Assembly: GCF_900142365.1 (NCBI RefSeq)
Contig: NZ_FRAP01000009.1
Location: forward strand, 150,105 to 214,104
From: Pseudonocardia thermophila
GTDB lineage: Bacteria; Actinomycetota; Actinomycetes; Mycobacteriales; Pseudonocardiaceae
Length of the DNA stretch: 64,000 bases
Direction: 5' to 3'
Both the position numbers and the translations under genes were made by a program. Below are positions 56,871-64,000 of this stretch, in pieces (the first letter of the stretch is position 1; every line of letters begins with the position of its first letter). A model generated the notes under the pieces. That model did not search any database and was not told the origin of the DNA. It worked only from the letters and a program-made list of their open reading frames with translations.

Positions 56871-58178
56871 ATGCACATCCCGTCCCCGCGCAGGCGCCGT
56901 GTCGCGGCACTGGCCGCGTTGGTCACCAGCGCCGCGCTCGCCCTCTCCGCGTGCGGATCCGGCTCGGGCGCCGGCGCGTCCGGCGGCGGTCCCGTCGAGC
57001 TGACGGTCAGCCTGTTCGGCACCTTCGGCTACCAGGAGAGCGGGCTGCTCGAGGAGTACGAGCGGGCCCATCCGGGCATCACGATCAAGTACGAGTCGAC
57101 GCAGGGCGAGGACAAGTACTGGCCCGCCCTGCAGACCCGACTCACGTCCGGCAAGGGCGCCTCCGACGTGCAGGGCATCGAGGTCGCCCGCATCTCCGAG
57201 GTCGTGACCAACCAGGCAGATCTGTGGACCGACCTGCGCGAGACCCCCGCCGCGGCGAACCTGCCCAACTACCTCGACTGGAAGCAGAAGGCCGCCACCA
57301 CCAAGGACGGCGCGGTGCTCGGCCTCGGCACCGACATCGGGCCGATGGCCATCTGCTACCGCACCGACCTCGTCGGTCAGGCCGGCCTGCCGACCGAGCC
57401 CGCCGCGCTCGCCGCCCGCATGGGCAGCTGGCAGGACTTCCTCGCCCTCGGCGCCGAGTACCAGCGCAACGCCCCGGCCGGAAGCGCCTGGATCGACTCC
57501 GCGGGCGGGCTCTACAACGCGATCGTCTCCACCGAGCAGAAGATCTACTACGACGAGTCGGGCACGCTCGTCGTCGACTCGAACCCGGCGGTGAAGGCCG
57601 CGTTCGACATGGCCGCGGGCGCCGCGCAGGCGGGGCTCACCGCCCGGCTGGAGCAGTTCATCGACCCCGGCTGGGACTCCGGCTTCGGCGCCGGCACATT
57701 CGCCACGATCGCCTGCCCGTCCTGGATGATCGGCTACATCAAGGGCAAAGCCGGCGACGCCGGCTCGGGCAAGTGGAACGTCGTCCCGCTGCCCGGCGGC
57801 AAGGGCGGCAACTGGGGCGGCTCCTACCTGGGCATCCCCGCCGCGAGCGAGCACAAGCAGGAGGCCGCCGAGCTGATCGCCTGGCTCACCGCGCCCGAGC
57901 AGCAGGCACGCATCTTCAACTCGGTCGGCAACTTCCCGTCGACGAAGGAGGCCATCGCCCAGGTCAGCAACACCACCGACCCGTACTTCAACGGCGCCCC
58001 GATCGGCCAGATCTACTCCGCCTCCGCGGAGGCCGCCCCGGTGCAGGTCCTCGGTCCCGACGACGGCGTGGTGAAGAAGGCGATGAACAAGGCGCTGCTG
58101 TCCGTCGAGGCGAACGGGGTCTCCCCCGCCGACGCCTGGGCCAACGCCCTGCGGGACGTCCGCCAGCAGGTCGGCTGA
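56871..58178 (+). CDS. cebE: Sugar ABC transporter binding lipoprotein (CebE-like)
   Basis: 435 aa extracellular solute-binding protein family 1. Signal peptide with lipobox LSAC near residues 25-28, then ELTVSLFGTFGYQESGLLEEYERAHPGITIKYESTQGEDKYWPALQTRL, the typical ESVF beginning. The C-terminal half has GGNWGGSYLGIPAASEHKQEAAELIAWL and FNSVGNFPSTKEAI. Expected ligand is cellobiose or cello-oligosaccharides, from synteny. GGAGG precedes the ATG; 2 bp separate it from the next gene. Confidence 0.88.
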   Translation: MHIPSPRRRRVAALAALVTSAALALSACGSGSGAGASGGGPVELTVSLFGTFGYQESGLLEEYERAHPGITIKYESTQGEDKYWPALQTRLTSGKGASDVQGIEVARISEVVTNQADLWTDLRETPAAANLPNYLDWKQKAATTKDGAVLGLGTDIGPMAICYRTDLVGQAGLPTEPAALAARMGSWQDFLALGAEYQRNAPAGSAWIDSAGGLYNAIVSTEQKIYYDESGTLVVDSNPAVKAAFDMAAGAAQAGLTARLEQFIDPGWDSGFGAGTFATIACPSWMIGYIKGKAGDAGSGKWNVVPLPGGKGGNWGGSYLGIPAASEHKQEAAELIAWLTAPEQQARIFNSVGNFPSTKEAIAQVSNTTDPYFNGAPIGQIYSASAEAAPVQVLGPDDGVVKKAMNKALLSVEANGVSPADAWANALRDVRQQVG

Positions 58179-58180
58179 CC

Positions 58181-59134
58181 GTGACGCTCTCCCTGGACCC
58201 CACGCCAGCCGGAACCGCGACCTCCGCCCGGCCGGCGTGGCGCTCCCGCCTCCACCGGTGGGAGGGCCGCAGTGCACCGTACGTCTACATCGCGCCGTTC
58301 TTCCTCGTGTTCGGGGCGTTCGGGCTGTTCCCGCTGATCTACACGGCGTGGATCAGCCTGCACCGCTACCGGCTCGGCGGCTCGATGTCGTGGATCGGCC
58401 TGGACAACTACATCTGGCTGTTCACGAACCCGCAGTTCTACAACGCGCTCTGGAAGACGATCACGATCGGCATCCTGTCGACCGTGCCGCAGCTGCTGAT
58501 GGCGCTGGGCCTGGCCCATCTGCTCAACTACAAGCTGCGCGGCCGCACGTTCTTCCGGGTCTCGATGATCATGCCGTACGCGACGTCGGTCGCGGCGGCG
58601 ACGCTGGTGTTCACCCAGCTGTTCGCCCGTGACGCCGGCGCCATCAACTGGCTGCTCGGCCTGGTCGGCATCGACTCGATCGACTGGCGCAACGGCGACT
58701 GGACAGCCCAGATCGCCATCTCGATCATCATCATCTGGCGCTGGACCGGCTACAACGCGCTGATCTACCTCGCCGGGATGCAGTCGATCCCGCAGGACCT
58801 CTACGAGGCCGCCGCGATCGACGGCGCCAGCCGCTGGCAGCAGTTCCTCCACGTCACCCTGCCCGGGCTGCGCCCGACCATCCTGTTCACGATCGTCGTC
58901 TCCACGATCGGGGCCAGCCAGGTCTTCGGCGAGCCGCTGATCTTCGGCGGCGGGCAGCCGACCGGCGGCGCGCTCGGGCAGTACCAGACCCTCGGCCTGT
59001 TCATGTACGAGCAGGGCTGGACGTTCGGGCAGCTCGGCCGGGCCGCGACCGTGGCCTGGGTGACGTTCGCGGTGATCGTCGTGCTGGTGCTGATCAACAC
59101 CTGGCTCGCCCGGCGCCGGGAGCGTGCGGCATGA
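58181..59134 (+). CDS. cebF: Sugar ABC transporter permease (CebF-like, MalF type)
   Basis: 317 aa, six membrane helices after a 30-residue cytoplasmic tail. Begins APYVYIAPFFLVFGAFGLFPLIYTAWISLHRY and carries the EAA loop DLYEAAAIDGASRWQQFLHVTLPGLRPTI near residues 205-233, which contacts an ATPase (probably a shared MsiK-like protein encoded elsewhere). GTG 58181 follows the cebE stop by 2 bp. Confidence 0.88.
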   Translation: MTLSLDPTPAGTATSARPAWRSRLHRWEGRSAPYVYIAPFFLVFGAFGLFPLIYTAWISLHRYRLGGSMSWIGLDNYIWLFTNPQFYNALWKTITIGILSTVPQLLMALGLAHLLNYKLRGRTFFRVSMIMPYATSVAAATLVFTQLFARDAGAINWLLGLVGIDSIDWRNGDWTAQIAISIIIIWRWTGYNALIYLAGMQSIPQDLYEAAAIDGASRWQQFLHVTLPGLRPTILFTIVVSTIGASQVFGEPLIFGGGQPTGGALGQYQTLGLFMYEQGWTFGQLGRAATVAWVTFAVIVVLVLINTWLARRRERAA

Positions 59135-60045
59135 CCGTGACCGCCGGCCCCGACACCACGCGAACCCACCGCGTGTCCACCCGGACCGTGACCGAGGAGC
59201 CCCCGGCCCGGCGGCGCACCCGGCGCGGCGTCACCTCGGCCGGTCCGCTCGCCTGCACCGTGCTCGGCGTGACGGCCGTGCTGTTCGTGCTGCCCTTCTA
59301 CTACATGATCGTCGCCGCGAGCCGGCCGATGTCGGAGATGGCGCAGTTGCCGCCCCCGATGACCCCGGGCCCGCTGCTGCTGGACAACATCGAGAAGGCG
59401 CTCGCCCAGCAGGACCTGGGGCTCGCGCTGGCGAACACGTTCTTCGTCGCCGGCGTGGTGACGGTCAGCACCGTGCTGCTGTGCACGCTGGCCGGCTTCG
59501 CGTTCGCCAAGCTGCGCTTCCGCGGACGCACCCAGCTGTTCGGGCTCGCCGTCGGCACGATGATGATCCCGCCGAGCCTCGGCGTCGTGCCGCTCTACAG
59601 CCTCATGGTCGCGCTCGGCCTGGCCGGCAACCTGGCGTCGGTGATCCTGCCGTCGCTGGTCGGCGCGTTCGGCGTGTTCTTCATGCGTCAGTACGTCGTG
59701 CAGGCGCTGCCCGACGAGCTGCTCGACGCCGCCAAGATCGACGGCGCCACCATGCTGCGGACATTCTGGAGCGTCGTGCTGCCGATCTGCCGGCCGGGCA
59801 TGGCCGTGCTCGCCATGTTGACCTTCATGACGACCTGGAACGACTTCTTCTGGCCGGTCATCACCCTCGACTCGTCGAACCCGACCGTGCAGGTGGCGCT
59901 GGCCAACCTCGGCACCGGCTACGTCCCCGACACGAGCGTGATCATGGCCGGCACGCTCGTCGGCACCCTGCCGGTGATCGTCGTGTTCCTGCTGCTCGGC
60001 CGCCAGATCGTCGGCGGCATCATCGCCGGCGCCGTCAAGGGCTGA
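59131..60045 (+). CDS. cebG: Sugar ABC transporter permease (CebG-like, MalG type)
   Basis: 304 aa second permease. Hydrophobic N-terminal helix near residues 35-58, MMIPPSLGVVPLYSLMVALGL, and EAA loop DELLDAAKIDGATMLRTFWSVVLPICRPGMAVLAMLTFMTTWNDFFWPVI near 195-245, typical of MalG-type proteins. ATG 59131 overlaps the cebF stop. No ATPase gene is present in the cluster, as in Streptomyces, where MsiK serves several importers. Confidence 0.88.
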   Translation: MTVTAGPDTTRTHRVSTRTVTEEPPARRRTRRGVTSAGPLACTVLGVTAVLFVLPFYYMIVAASRPMSEMAQLPPPMTPGPLLLDNIEKALAQQDLGLALANTFFVAGVVTVSTVLLCTLAGFAFAKLRFRGRTQLFGLAVGTMMIPPSLGVVPLYSLMVALGLAGNLASVILPSLVGAFGVFFMRQYVVQALPDELLDAAKIDGATMLRTFWSVVLPICRPGMAVLAMLTFMTTWNDFFWPVITLDSSNPTVQVALANLGTGYVPDTSVIMAGTLVGTLPVIVVFLLLGRQIVGGIIAGAVKG

Positions 60046-60087
60046 CGTCCGGTTCCTCCGCCCACCCCGTTCTCCCCGAAAGGCACC

Positions 60088-61542
60088 ATGACCGCCATCC
60101 AGCCTGCCCGGCGCACCGAGCTGCTGCGCTTCCCCGACGGCTTCCTCTGGGGCGCGGCGACCGCCGCCTACCAGATCGAGGGCGCCGTCGCGGAGGACGG
60201 CCGCACCCCGTCGATCTGGGACACCTTCTCCCACACCCCCGGCAAGGTCCTGAACAGCGACACCGGTGACGTCGCCGCCGACCACTACCACCGCTACCGC
60301 GAGGACGTCGCGCTGATGGCCGAGCTGGGCATCACGGCCTACCGGTTCTCGGTGTCGTGGTCACGGATCACCCCGCACGTCACCGCCGACGCGCTCGGCC
60401 CGGTCAACGAGGCCGGGATCGCGTTCTACTCGTCGCTGGTGGACGAACTGCTCGCCGCCGGGATCACGCCCATGCTGACGCTGTACCACTGGGACCTCCC
60501 CCAGGCGCTGGAGGACGCAGACGGCTGGGCGAACCGGGCCACCGCGCAGCGGTTCGCCGAGTACGCCTCCGTGGTGGCCGCCCGGCTCGGCGACCGGGTC
60601 ACCCGCTTCACCACGCTCAACGAGCCGTTCTGCTCGGCCTACCTCGGCTACGCCAGCGGCGTGCACGCGCCGGGCCGCACCGACGACGTGGCCGCGCTGC
60701 GGGCGGTGCACCACCTCAACCTCGCCCACGGCCTCGCCGTCGCGGCCATCCGGGAGGCCGCGCCGAACGCGCGGGTCAGCATCACCCTGAACCTCGCGTG
60801 GGTGCGCCCGGAAACCGACTCCGAGCGCGACGCCGACGCCGCCCGCCGCATCGACGGCCTGCAGAACCGGGTGTTCCTCGACCCGATCCTGCACGGCCGC
60901 TACCCCGCCGACGTCCTCGCCGACACCGCGGCCGTCACCGACTGGTCGTTCGTGCTGCCCGGCGACCTCGAGGTGATCTCGGCGCCGATCGACGCGCTGG
61001 GCGTCAACTACTACCACCCGACCCACGTGCGGCACTGGACCCGCGAACGCCCCCGCGAGGGCGCGGACGGGCACGCCGGCGGCGGCGCACGGCCGTGGGT
61101 GGCCGCCGACGACGTCGAGTTCCCCGTCCAGCACGGGGCACCGTGCACTGCGATGGGGTGGACGATCGATCCGCGCGGCCTGCGCGAGCTGCTGCTGCGG
61201 GTGGCCGCGGAGCGGCCGGGGCTGGAGCTGATGGTGACCGAGAACGGCGCCGCGTACCCCGACGAACCCGGCCCGGACGGGCGGGTCGCCGATCCCGAGC
61301 GCATCGCGTACCTGCGCGACCACCTCGCCGCCGTGCACGAGGCCATCAGCGCGGGAGCTCCGGTCACCGGCTACTACGTCTGGTCGCTCCTGGACAACTT
61401 CGAGTGGTCGCACGGTTACTCCAAGCGGTTCGGGATCGTCGCCGTCGACTACGCCACTCAGCGGCGCACCCCGAAGGACAGCGCCTGGTTCTACGCGGCG
61501 ACCGCCCGCGCGAACGCCGTCGAGCGGATCTTGCTCGATTGA
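60088..61542 (+). CDS. bglC: Glycoside hydrolase family 1 beta-glucosidase
   Basis: 484 aa cytoplasmic enzyme. GH1 signatures: [38 protein letters not shown] at the start, acid/base TLNEPF (Glu near 179), nucleophile VTENGAA (Glu near 388), [27 protein letters not shown] near the end. Splits cellobiose brought in by the importer. ATG 60088 follows GAAAGG. Same synteny as bglC of Streptomyces. Confidence 0.92.
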   Translation: MTAIQPARRTELLRFPDGFLWGAATAAYQIEGAVAEDGRTPSIWDTFSHTPGKVLNSDTGDVAADHYHRYREDVALMAELGITAYRFSVSWSRITPHVTADALGPVNEAGIAFYSSLVDELLAAGITPMLTLYHWDLPQALEDADGWANRATAQRFAEYASVVAARLGDRVTRFTTLNEPFCSAYLGYASGVHAPGRTDDVAALRAVHHLNLAHGLAVAAIREAAPNARVSITLNLAWVRPETDSERDADAARRIDGLQNRVFLDPILHGRYPADVLADTAAVTDWSFVLPGDLEVISAPIDALGVNYYHPTHVRHWTRERPREGADGHAGGGARPWVAADDVEFPVQHGAPCTAMGWTIDPRGLRELLLRVAAERPGLELMVTENGAAYPDEPGPDGRVADPERIAYLRDHLAAVHEAISAGAPVTGYYVWSLLDNFEWSHGYSKRFGIVAVDYATQRRTPKDSAWFYAATARANAVERILLD

Positions 61543-61595
61543 ACGTTCACGCGAAATCGGGCCCTGACCAGGACCGGAGTTCGCACGTGCGGGTC

Positions 61596-61620
61596 GTAAC
61601 GGTTTCGAGACGAACGACGA
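61596..61620 (+). promoter_or_regulatory. Possible SigD-type promoter before rsdA
   Basis: GTAACG at 61596-61601 resembles the -35 reported for mycobacterial SigD promoters (GTAACG with CGAT at -10). About 16-18 bp later comes CGAC/CGAG rather than CGAT. Weak evidence; the rest of 61543-61731 has no gene. Confidence 0.35.
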
Positions 61621-61731
61621 GCTGACCTATGGGCGACACCGGAGTGGCCTCCGGATCGACGGGAGGTACAGTGCGTCCCGGTCGACCGGTTCCGATGCTC
61701 GACGACACCGCCCGATGGGAGGGGCCCGGTC

Positions 61732-63375
61732 TTGCGCGACGACGACCCGCAGCGCGGTACCGAGTCGGGCGATCCGCTCGATCTCGCCGCCTTGCGAGCC
61801 GACGACGAGTTCGTCGAGCACTTCGCGACCTCGGGTACCCCGAAACCGCCGACCGGTGATCCCGTCCAGGACGAGCTCGCCGCCATGTTCGCGGCGTGGG
61901 TGGCGGAGGTGCGACCGGAGACCGCCGACTCGGGCGCGCTGAAGGCGGAGTCGGCCGCGCCGGAGGCCGAGACCCCGGCGCAGGACGGCGAGCCCGAGCT
62001 GGTGCGGGCCGCACCTCGGTTACAGCCCGTGCCCGATCCGCAGCCCCCGCCGCCCGCGCTCATCGGTCGCCGGCACGAAGCCGCGGGCGCCGGGCCGTAC
62101 GTGCGCCGGTTCGCCGTCGCCGCCACGATCGTCGCGATCGCCGGATCCGGGCTGGCCATCGCCGCGTACGAGGCCGAGCCCGGCGGCGCGCTGTGGCCGG
62201 TCGCCAAGGTCTTCTACGCGGAGAAGGCCCGCTCCATCGAGGCCGCTCTCGACGTGAGCAAGCTGCACCTGGCCGCGCGGGAGGCACTCGCCCGCGGTGA
62301 CCGCCCCGCTGCCGCGGCCGCGCTGGCCGTCGCCGAGCGGGAGCTGGCCGCAGTGCGGCCCGACGAAGGCCGCGAGCTCCTCGCCAAGGAGCACGCCGAG
62401 ATCATCGTCGCGGTCGTCGGCGGCGAGATCATCCCGAGCCTTCCGCCGGTGCTGGAGTCCCCGGACCCGACCGGGCTCGGCCCGCTCGCCTCCGCGCCCA
62501 CGGTGACCCCATCGGCACAGGCCGCTGCGCCACCCACTGGGCTTGCCGTGTCGGCCCAGCCCGCCCCGCCGTCCAGCGGGGCGCCGCCGGCCGATCCGGG
62601 TGTCTCGGCGGCCCCTCCGCCACCGCCCGACCAGAGTCCAGCCCCTGCCGGACCAGCCGCACCGCCCGCCGAGCCGGGGACGACCCATTCCCCGCCCGCT
62701 GGGGAGCCGTCCGGGCCCATCACTGCGGGACCCGCGAACGAACCGTCGGTGTCGGCCGGCTCGACCCGACCGGAGCCGAACGAACCGACTGCACTGGTCT
62801 CCGAGCCACCCTCGCCGCCGGCCGAGCCCTCAGGTTCGGGTGGGGCCGATTCGGCGCCGGGACCGTCCGCCGGGGAGCCGACCAGTGACGGTTCGACCAG
62901 CACCCCCTCCAGCAGCGCTCCGCCGAGCAGCAGCCCCTCCAGCGCCGGTCCGTCGAGCAGCGGACCATCCGGTAGCGGCCCGTCGAGCGAGGGCTCGTCC
63001 GCCGGCCCGGCGCCGGCTGCGCGCAGCACCGGCTCGACGACGGAGGAGGACTCGGACGCTGACGACGACGCGACCGATCCGTCCGACGACTCCCCCGCCG
63101 CCGGCGGCAGCTCCCGCGCCGAGCGCGACGAGGGCAGCGACTCCGCGTCCGACGACGAGGACACCGACGAGGACACCGACGACGAGGACACCGACGAGGA
63201 CACCGACGACGAGGACACCGACGAGGACACCGACGACGAGGACACCGACGACGCCGACGACGACGCTGACGCGGAGGGCTCCGAGGACGACGAGTCGGCG
63301 GGTGATCAGCCACGAGGCCTGATCGGCACGGTCACGCGGCTGCTGAGCAACACGGTGCACGCCCTGCTCGGCTGA
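61732..63375 (+). CDS. rsdA: Anti-sigma-D factor RsdA-like protein with long disordered acidic tail
   Basis: 547 aa. The N-terminus DPLDLAALRADDEFVEHFA, then DPVQDELAAMFAAWVAEVRPE fits the RsdA SigD-binding region (LAxxRADDxxLDxL and LAxLLAAWRxEV). A membrane helix lies near residues 123-143 (FAVAATIVAIAGSGLAIAAY), then a short extracellular helical domain (ALWPVAKVFYAEKARSIEAALDVSKLHLAAREAL). From about 240 the protein is Pro/Ser/Gly-rich and then strongly acidic. Expected role is to hold a SigD-type factor inactive until proteolysis. No sigD lies beside it, unusual for the family. TTG 61732 has GGGAGGGG upstream. Confidence 0.78.
   Translation: MRDDDPQRGTESGDPLDLAALRADDEFVEHFATSGTPKPPTGDPVQDELAAMFAAWVAEVRPETADSGALKAESAAPEAETPAQDGEPELVRAAPRLQPVPDPQPPPPALIGRRHEAAGAGPYVRRFAVAATIVAIAGSGLAIAAYEAEPGGALWPVAKVFYAEKARSIEAALDVSKLHLAAREALARGDRPAAAAALAVAERELAAVRPDEGRELLAKEHAEIIVAVVGGEIIPSLPPVLESPDPTGLGPLASAPTVTPSAQAAAPPTGLAVSAQPAPPSSGAPPADPGVSAAPPPPPDQSPAPAGPAAPPAEPGTTHSPPAGEPSGPITAGPANEPSVSAGSTRPEPNEPTALVSEPPSPPAEPSGSGGADSAPGPSAGEPTSDGSTSTPSSSAPPSSSPSSAGPSSSGPSGSGPSSEGSSAGPAPAARSTGSTTEEDSDADDDATDPSDDSPAAGGSSRAERDEGSDSASDDEDTDEDTDDEDTDEDTDDEDTDEDTDDEDTDDADDDADAEGSEDDESAGDQPRGLIGTVTRLLSNTVHALLG
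63151..63258. repeat. 27-bp tandem repeat encoding DDEDTDEDT
   Basis: Three exact copies (63151-63177, 63178-63204, 63205-63231) and most of a fourth. Encodes the acidic extracellular tail of the RsdA-like protein. Phase is kept in units of nine codons; copy number could vary between strains. Confidence 0.9.
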
Positions 63376-63394
63376 CACCCGCCGCGCCGCCCTG

Positions 63395-63690
63395 ATGGTC
63401 GGAGAGCCACTCTCCTGCCATTTCGTGGTGAGAAGGAAGCTCCGGTAGACGCGATCCGCTGCGACAGCGCCCCGGTCTCACCACCCGGACTGTCCCGCCG
63501 CTCCTGACCGAGCACCACCGCACGGTGACCACGGCGGACCCACACAGCTCGCGCGCGTCGACGACGGCGGAGGGCGCGAGCACCGCGCGAGCGACTCACC
63601 GATCCAGCGCAGGGCTGTTGTCGACCCACAGGCGCGCGAGCCGCGCTCTGCGCGGAAGGAGCAGAGCGCAGGCAGCACTGCGGTCTTCCG
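63395..63690 (+). repeat. Dispersed intergenic element, copy A
   Basis: Begins with a short hairpin (GGAGAGCCACTCTCC), then GGTAGACGCGATCC, CCGGACTGTCCCGCC, CTGACCGAGCACCACCGCAC, GTCGACGACGGCGGAGGGCG, GAGCACCGCGCGAGCGACTC and, at the end, CACTGCGGTCTTCC. The same blocks in the same order occur in copies B and C. It fills the gap between the convergent rsdA and allantoicase genes; no gene is seen within. Confidence 0.75.
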
Positions 63691-63700
63691 GCCCCTCCCG

Positions 63701-64000
63701 TCAACCCCAGCGCCGGGTCAGCGCCGCCAGCCCGCGCTCGGTGGGCCGCCCGTGCAGCCGCAGCCGCGCCATGCCGCCGTCCGGGTGGACGTCCAGCCGC
63801 ACGTGCGTGACCGGCTCGTGCGCGTCCAGCACGAACCGGTGCCGGGTGTCCGGCACGAGCGGGGTGCGCGCCAGCAGTGGCCGCCAACGGCCGTCGCCGC
63901 CGTGTCCGGACAGCTGTGCGGCGGCGGGTGCGTTGTGCAGGAACCAGCTGGTGTCCAGCTCGGCGACCGCGATCGTGCCCTCGCAGGCGAGCGCGACCTC
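63701..64000 (-). CDS. alc: Allantoicase, C-terminal part (5' end beyond window)
   Basis: The last 99 codons of a minus-strand gene. GTIAVAELDTSWFLHNAPAAAQL and THVRLDVHPDGGMARLRLHGRP match the repeated jelly-roll domain of allantoicase, which hydrolyses allantoate to ureidoglycolate and urea in purine breakdown. Stop at 63701-63703. The N-terminal two thirds lie outside the window. Whether it belongs to an allantoin cluster cannot be seen. Confidence 0.8.
   Translation of the reverse strand, partial: EVALACEGTIAVAELDTSWFLHNAPAAAQLSGHGGDGRWRPLLARTPLVPDTRHRFVLDAHEPVTHVRLDVHPDGGMARLRLHGRPTERGLAALTRRWG

Noticed and set aside
1..64000. tRNA, rRNA, riboswitch, IS element or phage genes
   Set aside because: Looked for on both strands by eye; nothing convincing was seen. 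A tRNAscan-SE/Infernal run would settle small RNAs.

Overview
The window is very GC-rich (third codon positions are almost always G or C), uses GTG and TTG starts freely, and packs genes into operons joined by ATGA/GTGA overlaps. It carries actinobacterial families throughout: an ECF42 sigma factor with DGPF proteins, a DUF397/XRE-DUF5753 pair, an Eis-like acetyltransferase, an anti-sigma-D factor and a CebR-type LacI cluster. I infer a chromosomal segment of a Pseudonocardiaceae-like actinomycete, Pseudonocardia or a relative. Species cannot be read from the sequence. I found no rRNA, tRNA, CRISPR, phage or transposase gene.

Layout. 1-4.4 kb: a TetR regulator with twin operators and a branched-chain-type ABC importer (Tat lipoprotein, LivH, LivM, LivG, cut by the window edge). 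4.5-8 kb: an MFS exporter, an FKBP prolyl isomerase, a small phosphoesterase and a stand-alone LigD-type polymerase. 8-11.6 kb: a secreted hydrolase fused through one membrane helix to an ABC ATPase, with its ABC-2 permease. 12-15 kb: ECF42 sigma factor with two DGPF/YCII proteins, a DUF6069 membrane protein and a frameshifted YdeI-like gene. 15-20.5 kb: three AIM24 paralogues, a coiled-coil protein and the HrpB helicase, which carries a perfect 24-bp hairpin inside its coding sequence. 21-31 kb: an atypical SDR, a nuclease-like lipoprotein, a CoA transferase, and a lipid pair (PlsB plus a HAD-PlsC-WS/DGAT triple fusion), then an Eis-like GNAT.

32.4-50.3 kb is the most interesting region. A GntR/FCD regulator gene sits among three divergently arranged transcription units: VOC-GGT-aspartate dehydrogenase; Rieske alpha, NTF2-like beta, NIPSNAP and a methyltransferase-like protein; and a ten-gene run with a taurine/pyrimidine-type ABC importer, a three-subunit molybdenum hydroxylase, an aminohydrolase, KynA, KynU and a cyclo-ligase-like protein. 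The word TGTATCCA, in its full form a GGAT-N5-ATCC dyad, lies in front of all these units, which suggests one regulon for uptake and breakdown of a nitrogen-containing, probably heteroaromatic compound. The substrate is unknown.

50.3-64 kb: a repeat-rich intergenic region, a glucosylglycerate-hydrolase-like enzyme, a DUF397/XRE module, an RluA-type pseudouridine synthase, a cellobiose cluster (LacI, binding protein, two permeases, GH1 beta-glucosidase) with two palindromic operators, an orphan RsdA-like anti-sigma factor, and the 3' end of an allantoicase gene.

Several intergenic regions share repeats: three arrays of a degenerate 21-bp unit (11.6-12.0, 20.5-20.7, 50.65-50.8 kb) and four copies, some partial, of a longer dispersed element (20.75, 31.3, 50.9 and 63.4 kb).
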